Assembly (NCBI RefSeq): GCF_011326735.1
Contig: NZ_JAANCN010000017.1
Span: forward strand, 1-64,000
Length of the DNA: 64,000 bases
Direction: 5' to 3'
Source of the DNA: Phycicoccus endophyticus
GTDB lineage: Bacteria; Actinomycetota; Actinomycetes; Actinomycetales; Dermatophilaceae
Within the stretch, counting starts at the first letter, position 1; every line of letters starts with the position of its first letter. The notes beneath the pieces are model-generated. The model was not told where the DNA came from. It searched no databases and was given only the letters and a program-made list of their open reading frames with translations. Shown one piece after another: positions 26,457 to 34,448 of this stretch. The translations under genes and the position numbers were made by a program.

Positions 26457-27472
26457 GACCCGTCCAGGGCCCCGAGCACGAGCCGGCCGAGCGCGGCGAG
26501 GTCGCGTTCGGCGTGGTGCTGGCGCAGGTAGACGGTGAGGTCGGCCACCCGGCGCGCGTGCTCCTCGTCGTGGGTGAGCGGCGCCGGGCCGAGGGCGTGC
26601 CCCACGGTGGCGAGGACGTCCTCGGCGGCGGCGGCGACGGTGGCCCGTACCCGGGCGGCGAGCAGGGCCCCCGACGGGCCCGTTCCGTCGCCGGCGGCGA
26701 CCACGAGGGCGGCGTCGCGCAGCGCGAGAAGGGCTCCGTGGAGTGCCCGGTCGGCCCGGCCGAGGTGCATGAGTGCGACCTGGTCCGGCTCGCGGAGGGC
26801 GGCGGCGTCCACGAGGCGTCCGGCGAGGGCCGCGGCACCGCCGAACCACACGGCGGCGACCCCGATGCCTCCCCAAGCGAAGCCCGGGCGCTCGAGGTAC
26901 CAGCGCGGGCCTCCGACGGGCACCGCGGGCACCTCGTCGAGCTCGAGGGTGCCGGTCGTGATGCCGGCGAGCCCCCGTGAGACCCACGTGCCGCTCTCGT
27001 GCCGGACGCCGCGGTGGCGCAGCGGGAGGGCGTACAGGCCGGGACGCTCGCCGTCCTCGACGGTGACCAGGGCGTGAGTCACCGTCGTCGCGAGCGAGCA
27101 CCACGCCTTGCGCCCGGAGAGGAGCAGCCCGCCGTCCCGGCCGGGCGCCGCCCGCAGGACCGCTCCGGGGGCCCGCGCGGCGTACACACCGAAGGTGCTG
27201 TGGTCGTCGACGCCCACGTCACCCAGGTCCGGGTCGCCGGCCTGGGCGAGGATCGCCACCGCGTCCAGGTGGGGCTCGAGCGCCCGGGCGCTCGTGAGGT
27301 CGTCGGCACCGAGCGTCGCCAGGGTCGCGAGGTAGCGCCACGGCTCCTCGGCGAGCCCCCGGGCGACCGGGGCGAGCTCCCGGCCCGCCGCCAGCACCCG
27401 CTCGAGGTCGCCCGGCGGGACGTGGGGGACCTCGGGCAGCGCCCACTCCGCAGCGCGCCAGAGCGTGCTCAC
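26453..27472 (-). CDS. Acyl-CoA-dehydrogenase-like flavoprotein
   Basis: A 339-aa protein with the acyl-CoA dehydrogenase layout, somewhat shorter than the usual 380. The middle domain carries LLLSGRKAWCSLATTVTHAL, a normal beta-domain pattern. The C-terminal helices include HLGRADRALHGALLALRD and VADLTVYLRQHHAERDLAAL. I could not place the catalytic glutamate, and ligand prediction is not possible. Its presence between glycosyltransferase genes in GTGA-coupled order is unusual. It could oxidise a sugar-linked acyl group or an amine, or act as an FMN-type monooxygenase, as some homologues do. Confidence 0.7.
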   Translation of the reverse strand: MSTLWRAAEWALPEVPHVPPGDLERVLAAGRELAPVARGLAEEPWRYLATLATLGADDLTSARALEPHLDAVAILAQAGDPDLGDVGVDDHSTFGVYAARAPGAVLRAAPGRDGGLLLSGRKAWCSLATTVTHALVTVEDGERPGLYALPLRHRGVRHESGTWVSRGLAGITTGTLELDEVPAVPVGGPRWYLERPGFAWGGIGVAAVWFGGAAALAGRLVDAAALREPDQVALMHLGRADRALHGALLALRDAALVVAAGDGTGPSGALLAARVRATVAAAAEDVLATVGHALGPAPLTHDEEHARRVADLTVYLRQHHAERDLAALGRLVLGALDGS

Positions 27473-28365
27473 GCGTCGGTCCCCACCCGCAGGCCGCGGG
27501 CGCGGCTCGTGACGACGTAGCCGCCCGCGCCGTCGCTCTCGACGAGGCCGAGGTCCTCGAAGGCGTCGAGCCAGCCGCGCATCGGCCACCATCCCCATCT
27601 CCCGGCGAACCGGGCGCCGTTGTCGACGATGTCGTGCACGTGCTGGACGGGCAGCCCGCCGGCGCCGTGGTGCTGGTGGTAGGCGGCGGCGTCCCCGAGC
27701 CAGAGGATCGTGCCCCCGGCCGCGGAGACCCGTTGCCCGAAGTCCGTGTCCTCTCCCCCATACCCCACGTAGCCGTCGTCGAAGCCCCCGAGCACGGCCC
27801 AGTCGGTGGCCGTCGTGGCGAACGAGAGCGACCAGAACAGCCGGGTGTCCTGCCCGGGACGGACCGCCCCGGGCGGAGGGGCAGCACGCGCAGGGTGGAG
27901 GCTGGAGCCGCGCTCGAGCCGGTGCCACGTGCGCTCGGCCTCGGGCAGCGCCGTGGTCGCCGCGTCGAGGTAGCGGACGATCCCGCAGGCCACGGCCGGC
28001 CCGCGCGGGCTGCCCCCGACACGCCCCGCGAGGACACCGGTGTAGCGCGCGACGAGGTCCTGCCCGGGGATGCAGTCGACGTCGAGGAGGACGACGACCT
28101 GGGCGCCCCGGCCCACGGCCGCCTCCACGCCCGCGTTCCGGGCCCCCGCGAGCGGCAGCCGGCCGCCCGGGGCGGGTACGTCGAGGACGTGGGCCGGCGG
28201 CCCGGGCGAGCCGGCGAGCACCTCGCGCACCCCGGGGTCGTCCATGGCGACGACGACGTGCTCCTCGGGCGCGCGGGACTGCCGGGCCAGCCCCCAGCGC
28301 TGTCCGAGCAGATGGCGGTGCCGTCCGTGGACGATCGTCACGACGGCCACCCGTGGCTCGCTCAT
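27469..28365 (-). CDS. Glycosyltransferase family 2, galactosyltransferase-like
   Basis: A 298-aa GT-A enzyme. It begins VAVVTIVHGRHRHLLGQRWG. The metal motif is DVD at residues 95-97 (VVLLDVDCIPG). GYGGEDTDFGQR at about 202-212 is the C-terminal motif of galactosyltransferase-like GT2 proteins. The ATG at 28363-28365 overlaps the stop of the gene upstream. It probably adds one sugar to the product built by this cluster. Confidence 0.83.
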   Translation of the reverse strand: MSEPRVAVVTIVHGRHRHLLGQRWGLARQSRAPEEHVVVAMDDPGVREVLAGSPGPPAHVLDVPAPGGRLPLAGARNAGVEAAVGRGAQVVVLLDVDCIPGQDLVARYTGVLAGRVGGSPRGPAVACGIVRYLDAATTALPEAERTWHRLERGSSLHPARAAPPPGAVRPGQDTRLFWSLSFATTATDWAVLGGFDDGYVGYGGEDTDFGQRVSAAGGTILWLGDAAAYHQHHGAGGLPVQHVHDIVDNGARFAGRWGWWPMRGWLDAFEDLGLVESDGAGGYVVTSRARGLRVGTDA

Positions 28366-29357
28366 CGCTGCGCTCCCATCGCGTCGGCGAGCCCGTCGAG
28401 GTAGGCGGCGGCCGCACGCGCACCGGCCCGGGTGCTCCACCGCACCCAGCCGTGGCCCCCGAGGGCCCGCGCCTGCTGGAGCAGCTGGGGCCAGGCCGCC
28501 GGCACCGGCCACTCGGTCAGCCCGACGGCGACCCCGGCGGCCTCGACCGCCCGGGCCGTGGCCACCTGCTCGTCGTAGGGCCGCGGCTGGGCCACGACGA
28601 CCGCCGGGCGACGGGCCGCGGCGACCTCGGCGACGGCGTTCTGGCCGCCGTGGGTCACGACGACGTCGGCGTCGAGCAGCGCCTGCCAGACCTGCTCGCC
28701 GCTCGCGTCGCCGGCGCACTCGACCCACTCCCACCCCGGCGTGGCCGCCCGGGCGGCATCGACCTGCTGCGCGCCGGTCGAGCGACCGCCGCAGCCCCAC
28801 AGCAGGAGGACCCGGGGGGCGTCCCGCCGCGCCGGGGGACGCAGCGGCCGGTCGTCGAAGCGGCTCACCGTGCCGACCGGCCACGCCTTCTCGACCCAGC
28901 GCGCCGGCCAGTCCCGCTCGTGCGTCCCCGGGGGCCACGGCGCGAGGAGGGCCTCGGCGAGGTCGTAGGCCAGCTCGTGCGCCGGGTCCCGGCGGACACC
29001 GGGCAGCGCGGTGACGACGACGGGGACGCCGCACAGCCGGGCGAGCAGCGCGACCTCGACCGAGACGTCGACGACGAGGAGGGCGGGATGGCGCACGGCC
29101 GCCCAACGGGCCACCCGGGCGCTGCGGGCGGCCAGCCCCTCGTCGTGGCGCGGCGCCCAGTGGAGCAGTCCCCGAGCGCTCACGTCGGTCGGCGCGGGGT
29201 TGCGGTCGTCGCGCTCGAGCCGCAGCCACTCCCCCGGCCAACCCTCGGGCCTGGGGCCGCAGCCCAGCCCGGTGACCGGCCGGCGCAGGTGCGCGGCGAC
29301 CGTGGCGGCCCGGGTCGCGTGACCCCGGCCGGCGTGGTGGACGTACCAGCCGATCAC
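28362..29357 (-). CDS. GT-B glycosyltransferase, MurG-like fold
   Basis: A 331-aa enzyme that starts VIGWYVHHAGRGHATRAATV. The HHAGRGH loop and the C-terminal nucleotide-sugar site DVVVTHGGQNAVAEVAAARR match GT28/MurG-like transferases. No transmembrane helix is apparent. It overlaps its neighbours by 4 bases on each side. The donor may be a UDP-sugar, by analogy with MurG, but this is inference. Confidence 0.78.
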   Translation of the reverse strand: MIGWYVHHAGRGHATRAATVAAHLRRPVTGLGCGPRPEGWPGEWLRLERDDRNPAPTDVSARGLLHWAPRHDEGLAARSARVARWAAVRHPALLVVDVSVEVALLARLCGVPVVVTALPGVRRDPAHELAYDLAEALLAPWPPGTHERDWPARWVEKAWPVGTVSRFDDRPLRPPARRDAPRVLLLWGCGGRSTGAQQVDAARAATPGWEWVECAGDASGEQVWQALLDADVVVTHGGQNAVAEVAAARRPAVVVAQPRPYDEQVATARAVEAAGVAVGLTEWPVPAAWPQLLQQARALGGHGWVRWSTRAGARAAAAYLDGLADAMGAQR

Positions 29358-30430
29358 GCGACGAGCCCCGCGCTCATGCCCTCGTAGCGGGCGAGGTACT
29401 CCTGCACCATCCGGGCCACCGAGCACTCCTGGACGGCACGCTGCCGGCAGGCGCGGCGGTCGAGGCGCTCGGCGGCCACGACGGCGGCGGCCGCCCGGCC
29501 GACCAGGTCGGGCCCGTCGGGGTCGACGAGCACCCCCGTGGACCCGTCGAGGACCTCGGGCAGACCGCCCCGGCGGAAGGCCACCACGGGGGTGCCACAG
29601 GCCAGCGACTCGGCGGCGACGAGACCGTACGGCTCGTCCCACGCGGGCGTCACGAGGCTGACGGCGCTGGAGCCGAAGAGCCCGGCGAGCCCGGCGGTGT
29701 CGAGGTGACCGACGTACTCGACCCCGTCGCCGAGGAGGGGCAGCAGCTCACGCTCGACGTACCCCACGTCACCGACCGGTCCCGCGAGGCGCAGCCGCCG
29801 ACCGGCCGCCCGGGCGATGCGGACGGCCAGGTGCGGGGCCTTCTCCGGGACGAGCCGGCCGGCCCAGACCAGGTCCGGGCCGCCCGGGCCCGGCGTCCAG
29901 CGGGTCACGTCGACCCCGTTGCGCACGACGTCGACGTCGGCGACGTGCCGCCAGGAGGCCGCCGTGTGCTCGCTGACGGCCACGTGGTGGGCGGTCCCAC
30001 CGTTCCCGCGGGCGATGGCGATGGCGGGCTCGAGCCACGGGGTCGGCGGTGTGTGCAGTGTCGTCAGGACCGCCGCCGGGACCGAGGAGGCCATGGCGAC
30101 CGGCAGGTGGTGGAGGCTGTTATTGTGGACGACGTCGACGTCGGTGCGGCGCTGCAGCTCGAGCATGACCTGGAGGTAGGCGTGGTGCTCGCGCAGCCAG
30201 GGCTCGGGCACCATGCTGACGTCCGCCGCGGCGGCCGCGCTGAGCCGGAGCGGGCTGGCCCGCAGGACGCGGGCGTCGAGCAGCGGGTCGCTGCCCTCCC
30301 CCGCGAAGACGGTGACGGCGACGTGCCGCTCCCGCAGGCCGCGCACGAGGTGCCAGGTCAGGGACTCCAGCCCACCGGCGAAGGGCTCCGCGACGGGGTG
30401 CCGGGAGGCGGCGAGGATCACGACGTGCAC
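29354..30430 (-). CDS. Glycosyltransferase family 4 protein
   Basis: A 358-aa GT-B enzyme. The N-terminal domain holds the acceptor loop AEPFAGGLESLTWHLVRGLR. The C-terminal donor site shows the E-x7-E motif in DEPYGLVAAESLACGTPVVA. GT4 members use nucleotide-activated sugars with retaining chemistry; MshA, the first enzyme of mycothiol synthesis, is one. It overlaps the next gene by 13 bases. The GTG start at 30430 is the one that keeps the Rossmann strand VHVVILAAS at the N-terminus. Confidence 0.85.
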   Translation of the reverse strand: MHVVILAASRHPVAEPFAGGLESLTWHLVRGLRERHVAVTVFAGEGSDPLLDARVLRASPLRLSAAAAADVSMVPEPWLREHHAYLQVMLELQRRTDVDVVHNNSLHHLPVAMASSVPAAVLTTLHTPPTPWLEPAIAIARGNGGTAHHVAVSEHTAASWRHVADVDVVRNGVDVTRWTPGPGGPDLVWAGRLVPEKAPHLAVRIARAAGRRLRLAGPVGDVGYVERELLPLLGDGVEYVGHLDTAGLAGLFGSSAVSLVTPAWDEPYGLVAAESLACGTPVVAFRRGGLPEVLDGSTGVLVDPDGPDLVGRAAAAVVAAERLDRRACRQRAVQECSVARMVQEYLARYEGMSAGLVA

Positions 30431-31485
30431 GCGACCTCCTTCGCGGCGAGGACGCTGCGGTAGAGCTGCGCGTGGGACGCCGCGAGCATCGCGCGCTCCG
30501 CCCGCCGGGCGGCCGCGTCGGCGCGCCAGGACGGGCGGTCCTCGTGGGCTCGGGTCACCGCGGCGACGAGCGATGCCGCGTCGCCCGTGCGGTAGCCGAG
30601 CACCGGGCGCTGCTCGGCGTAGTAGCCGCAGTCGGGCGCGACCACGGTCGTGCCGAGGTCGTAGCAGGCCTCCAGCCAGCCCGAGTGCGTGCCGAACCGG
30701 TAGGGCAGGACCGAGACGTCCAGCCCCTCGAGGTAGTCGACGAGCTCGTCGTGGGTGAAGTAGTCGTGCACGGCCAGCTCGAGCCGCCCGCACGCGGCCA
30801 GCTCCCGCAGCCGGGTCTCGAGGGCCGCGTCGTGCCGGGGGCTGCCGGGGGCCATGACATCGGTGTGCGCGTCGACGACCAGCCGTGCGTCGGGCCAGTC
30901 GGGGACGCAGCCCGCGAGGGCCTCGACCACCGGCAGGGGGTCCATCCCGGCGCGCAGGCTCTTGCAGTGGAGCCCGACGACGAACCCGTCGTGGCCCCGG
31001 CGCGGCCGGGCGATCCGGTCGAGGTCGACGACGTGCGGGTGCGGCAGCACGCGGGCGGCCCGTCCCGAGCGCCGTCGCACCTCGGCGGCCGCCCCGGGCG
31101 TCAGGGTGACCACCGCGTCCGCCGCCGCGAGGAGGGCGCCGAGCTGCGCGTCGTGCAGTGCGGGCTCCTCGTGGTGGGGGTTGCGCAGGTCGTGCACCGT
31201 AAGGACGAGCGGCTTGCCGAGCGTCCGGAGCGTGCCGGCCCAGGCGGCGAGGTCCTCGGGGTCCTGCGCGTCGTAGCCGAAGTGCACGTGGACGAGGTCG
31301 AACTCGTCGGCGTGCGCACGCACCCAGTCGGGGTCGAGGATGCGCGGCGGCCACCAGGGTGCGCCGGTCACCGCCCCGCCCGGGCGCGGGTCGGGCAGCC
31401 GGCGCACGTCGTCCCCGCCACCTGCCGGTGACAGGTGGCGGACGTAGACGTGGTCGCTGGGGACGGAGGCGACGCGGAGGCTCAC
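30418..31485 (-). CDS. Glycosyltransferase, GT4-like
   Basis: A 355-aa GT-B protein and the first gene of the seven-gene chain. Visible parts are DEFDLVHVHFGYDAQDPEDL, KPLVLTVHDLRNPHHEEPAL and the donor-side SGWLEACYDLGTTVVAPDCG. The usual GT4 glutamate pair is only partly kept (GWLEACYD). The start at GTG 31485 is the likeliest, though its ribosome binding site is weak; longer frames would run into the divergent promoter region before the response regulator at 31618. Confidence 0.75.
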   Translation of the reverse strand: MSLRVASVPSDHVYVRHLSPAGGGDDVRRLPDPRPGGAVTGAPWWPPRILDPDWVRAHADEFDLVHVHFGYDAQDPEDLAAWAGTLRTLGKPLVLTVHDLRNPHHEEPALHDAQLGALLAAADAVVTLTPGAAAEVRRRSGRAARVLPHPHVVDLDRIARPRRGHDGFVVGLHCKSLRAGMDPLPVVEALAGCVPDWPDARLVVDAHTDVMAPGSPRHDAALETRLRELAACGRLELAVHDYFTHDELVDYLEGLDVSVLPYRFGTHSGWLEACYDLGTTVVAPDCGYYAEQRPVLGYRTGDAASLVAAVTRAHEDRPSWRADAAARRAERAMLAASHAQLYRSVLAAKEVACTS

Positions 31486-31617
31486 GTCCCGGGTCCGGTG
31501 GTGCTCATCCCCCCACTGTGCAGAGCGGGGGCGGCCCGCCGCTGCACCCCAAAGGGTGGTTTGCGGGCGCCGGCCACCCCCTGCTCGCTCACCCGCCGGG
31601 TGGTCTATTTTGTCGCC

Positions 31618-32277
31618 ATGGCGAAGCACGCGCGCCCGGTTCGGGTCGCCCTGGTCAACGACTACGACATCGTCGTCCAGGGCCTGGCGCGCATGTTCGA
31701 GCCGTTCCGCGACCGGGTGCACCTCGTCGAGTTCGACTCCCGGATGCCGGTCGAGCGGCGGGTCGACGTCCTCCTCTACGACACCTTCGCCCAGGACCAG
31801 GCCGACCGGGCCTCGATCGCCGAGATCCTCGCCGCGGGCGAGGCCGACCGGATCGTCCTCTACAGCTGGAACACCCACGAGTCGCTCGCCCGCACGGCGC
31901 TGGAGCGAGGGGCCGCCGGGTACCTCTCGAAGGGCATGACCGCCGAGCAGCTCGTCGCCGCCCTGGAGCGGGTCCACGCCGGCGAGCAGGTGACCGACCG
32001 CACCGACTCCACCGAGGACGCGTCCGGGGACTGGCCCGGCCGGGCCGAGGGCCTCACGGCCCGCGAGGCCGAGATCCTCGCGCTGATCACCCAGGGTCTG
32101 CGCAACGAGGACATCGCCCGCCGCACGTACCTCTCGATCAACTCGGTGAAGTCCTACATCCGCAGCGCCTACCGCAAGATCGGGGTGCAGCGGCGCTCCC
32201 AGGCCGTCCTGTGGGGTGTGCGCCACGGGTTCGAGCCCGACACCCTGCGTCGGCGCGGGCCGGACGCCGAGGACTGA
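31618..32277 (+). CDS. NarL/LuxR-family response regulator
   Basis: A 219-aa regulator. Residues 8-125 form a receiver-like domain with an acidic patch (VALVNDYDIV), a possible phospho-Asp in VLLYDTFAQ and the conserved Lys in GYLSKGM. Residues 145-205 form the LuxR-type helix-turn-helix: GLTAREAEILALITQGLRNE, then SINSVKSYIRSAYRKIGV. No histidine kinase lies near, so it is an orphan or is controlled without phosphorylation. It diverges from the glycosyltransferase operon by 132 bp, and that operon is the natural candidate target. Confidence 0.85.
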   Translation: MAKHARPVRVALVNDYDIVVQGLARMFEPFRDRVHLVEFDSRMPVERRVDVLLYDTFAQDQADRASIAEILAAGEADRIVLYSWNTHESLARTALERGAAGYLSKGMTAEQLVAALERVHAGEQVTDRTDSTEDASGDWPGRAEGLTAREAEILALITQGLRNEDIARRTYLSINSVKSYIRSAYRKIGVQRRSQAVLWGVRHGFEPDTLRRRGPDAED

Positions 32278-32311
32278 CCGCCCGTCGGGGCCCGGCACCG
32301 CCGGACCCGGC

Positions 32312-33382
32312 TCACTCATCGGACGGGGACTCGCTCTCGCCCGCGCTGCGGCGCAGCCGGCGGCCGCGCTCGACGTCCTCGGCACGCTTGCGTCGGGCCG
32401 TGCGCAGGGTGCGGTCGTCCCGGGTCGGCAGCTGGACGCTCTCCTCGGCCGGGATGCCCGCCTGCAGCTCCCGTCCGCGCTCGAGCTCGGCGTCCAGCTC
32501 GGCGCCGAAGAGCAGGGCCAGGTTGGTGATCCACAGCCAGAGCAGGAAGACGATCGCCCCCGCGAGCGAGCCGTAGGTCTTCTCGTAGCTGGCGAAGTTG
32601 GCCACGTAGAACCCGAAGGCGGCCGAGGCCAGCACCCACACGACGATGGCGAAGACCGCGCCGACACTGACCCAGCGCAGGCGTGGCTGCCTCACGTTGG
32701 GGGTGGCGTAGTAGAGGAGGGCGACGATGACGACCACCGCGAGGAGCAGCACCGGCCACTTGAGGATCCCCCAGAGCAGCACGGCGGTCGAGCCCAGGCC
32801 CACCGCGTCGCCGACGGCCTGGGCGGCCGGCCCGGTGAGGACGAGGCCCGCGGCGACGAGAGCCGCCAGGACGATGACGACCAGGGTGAGCAGGAGCATC
32901 TGGGGCCGCAGCTTCCAGAACGGGCGCCCCTCCCCGACCTCGTAGATGTCGTTCATGGCCCGCCCGAAGGAGGTGACGTAGCCCGACGCCGACCACAGCG
33001 CGGCGAGCAGGCCCGCGACGAGCGCGAACCCCGCACGCGGGGCTTGGCTCAGGGAGGTCAGCGTGGGCTCCAGGGTCGAGGCGACCGACCCCGCCCCGAC
33101 GTCCTCAAGGATCCCGACGAGCGTGCGCACGGTGCTCCTGCCCTGCCCGACGAGCCCGACGAGGGAGAGCAGCGCGATGGCGGCCGGGAAGACCGACAGC
33201 ACGGCGTAGTACGTCAGGGCGGCGGCGAGGTCGGTGCAGCGGTCGCGGGAGAACTCCCGCGCCGTGGTGCGCGCGACGTAGCGCCACGACGGCCGGGTGA
33301 TCTGGGCCGGGGAGTCCGGCTTGCGCGCGGACTCCCCCTCCGGGGTCGCCGCAGCGGTCTCCGGGGGGTCCTCCCGGCTCAT
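32312..33382 (-). CDS. YihY/BrkB-family inner membrane protein
   Basis: A 356-aa membrane protein of the UPF0761 family. The conserved opening is DLAAALTYYAVLSVFPAAIA, and about six transmembrane helices follow, ending with YGSLAGAIVFLLWLWITNLA. The family was once called ribonuclease BN by mistake; its transport function is not settled. The C-terminal 70 residues are a charged cytoplasmic tail. It ends the minus-strand cluster from 35255 and converges with the response regulator gene 34 bases away. The ATG overlaps the stop of no upstream gene but the TCAT at 33379-33382 couples it to DUF3618. Confidence 0.88.
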   Translation of the reverse strand: MSREDPPETAAATPEGESARKPDSPAQITRPSWRYVARTTAREFSRDRCTDLAAALTYYAVLSVFPAAIALLSLVGLVGQGRSTVRTLVGILEDVGAGSVASTLEPTLTSLSQAPRAGFALVAGLLAALWSASGYVTSFGRAMNDIYEVGEGRPFWKLRPQMLLLTLVVIVLAALVAAGLVLTGPAAQAVGDAVGLGSTAVLLWGILKWPVLLLAVVVIVALLYYATPNVRQPRLRWVSVGAVFAIVVWVLASAAFGFYVANFASYEKTYGSLAGAIVFLLWLWITNLALLFGAELDAELERGRELQAGIPAEESVQLPTRDDRTLRTARRKRAEDVERGRRLRRSAGESESPSDE

Positions 33383-33660
33383 CGGCGACGGCCGAGGACC
33401 ACGGCCGCTGCGACGAGACCGACGACGACGACCGCGGCGGCGGCGAGGACCGCCGTGCGCGGCCGCCCGACCTCGTCGGTGGCTGCCGCGCGCAGGGCCC
33501 GGGCCCGGTCGGACGCACGGCCCACGACGTCGACCTTGGCCTCGAGCGCGTCGATGGTGGCGGCGAGGTCCTCGCGGGTGGCCGCGATGTGCTCCTCGAT
33601 CCGCTCCGGGTCGGTGCTCTCCTCGGGCCGGGGAGTCGGCTCGGGCGGGGTGGTGCTCAT
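33379..33660 (-). CDS. DUF3618 small membrane protein
   Basis: A 93-aa protein with the DUF3618 pattern: an acidic Pro-rich start, then ERIEEHIAATREDLAATIDA and LEAKVDVVGRASDRARA, and one C-terminal transmembrane helix ending in GRRR. DUF3618 proteins are common in actinobacteria next to YtxH-like and holin-like genes. The function is unknown; the helical part may bind a partner at the membrane. It overlaps genes on both sides by 4 bases. Confidence 0.85.
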   Translation of the reverse strand: MSTTPPEPTPRPEESTDPERIEEHIAATREDLAATIDALEAKVDVVGRASDRARALRAAATDEVGRPRTAVLAAAAVVVVGLVAAAVVLGRRR

Positions 33661-34112
33661 CGGGGGCCTCCCGTCGGGTCGGGGCCGGTCTCGTCGGTGG
33701 CCGTCGCCGGATGCCGGACGGCGTCGACGTCGGCCTTGACGTTCTCCACCGTCCGCTGCACCGGCGGCGAGGCCCGGCCGACCTGGCGTCGCCCGATGAC
33801 CGCCGCCACCCCCGCGGCGACGAAGAGCGCCGCGGCGACGACGAGCGCGGCGAGCCACGCGTCGAGCACGAGGGAGAGCGCGAGCACCGCGGTCGCGACG
33901 AGCGCTCCCACGCCGTACAGGGCGATCAGGCCCGCGGTGCCGAACAGCCCGGCGCCGACCCCGGCATGCCGCACCGACTCCTGCAGCTCGGCCTTGGCCA
34001 GCTGGATCTCGGAGCGGACCAGGTCCGAGAGGTCCGAGCTCATCCGGGCGACGAGCTGGCCGGTGGACGCGGACTCCACCGGGGCGCTCGTGGGCGGCCG
34101 ACCCTCACTCAT
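33657..34112 (-). CDS. Phage-holin-like (DUF1469) membrane protein
   Basis: A 151-aa protein of the holin superfamily III / DUF1469 type. It has an amphipathic start (STGQLVARMSSDLSDLVRSE, then IQLAKAELQESVRHAG) followed by two or three hydrophobic helices. Despite the holin name, these proteins in actinobacteria are housekeeping envelope proteins with no lysis role shown. The neighbours confirm this, since no phage genes are nearby. It overlaps the next upstream gene by 8 bases. Confidence 0.85.
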   Translation of the reverse strand: MSEGRPPTSAPVESASTGQLVARMSSDLSDLVRSEIQLAKAELQESVRHAGVGAGLFGTAGLIALYGVGALVATAVLALSLVLDAWLAALVVAAALFVAAGVAAVIGRRQVGRASPPVQRTVENVKADVDAVRHPATATDETGPDPTGGPR

Positions 34113-34401
34113 CGGCGGAGCCCCCCGCCGAGCGCGAGGCGGAGGTGCCCGACGAGGCGCCGTCCACCGTGGGGTCCTCCCCGCCGTGGGCGATCTCGCT
34201 CGCCTTCCGGCTCGCCGCCCGGCCGGCGGCGCGGCTCAGCCGGGTGGCGGTCCGCTGGGCCTGGGCACTGCCCTCCTGCACCCGCGGGTGCTGCCACAGC
34301 CGGCGGGCCACCGAGCTGATGTCGTCGTAGCGTTCGCGTCCGGCGCGTGCGCCGAGGACGTACCCGGCGGCCGCCGCCGCGAGGACGGTCAGTCTGGCCA
34401 T
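34105..34401 (-). CDS. Small YtxH-like protein
   Basis: A 98-aa protein with an N-terminal hydrophobic helix (MARLTVLAAAAAGYVLGARA) and a GRERYDDI motif, then a basic helical region and an acidic Ser-rich tail. The GYVLGARAGRERYD pattern is a known signature of small actinobacterial proteins of unknown function, often annotated YtxH-like. It precedes the holin-like gene in the same cluster and probably works in envelope stress with those proteins. Confidence 0.75.
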   Translation of the reverse strand: MARLTVLAAAAAGYVLGARAGRERYDDISSVARRLWQHPRVQEGSAQAQRTATRLSRAAGRAASRKASEIAHGGEDPTVDGASSGTSASRSAGGSADE

Positions 34402-34448
34402 GCGTTCACTCCTTGTCTCGGGCGTGCCGTGGGCGGTGGCCCCGGGCC

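Noticed and set aside
33657-34112. Holin-like gene as a prophage marker
   Set aside because: No other phage gene, integrase or attachment site is nearby, and DUF1469 proteins are common chromosomal genes in actinobacteria.
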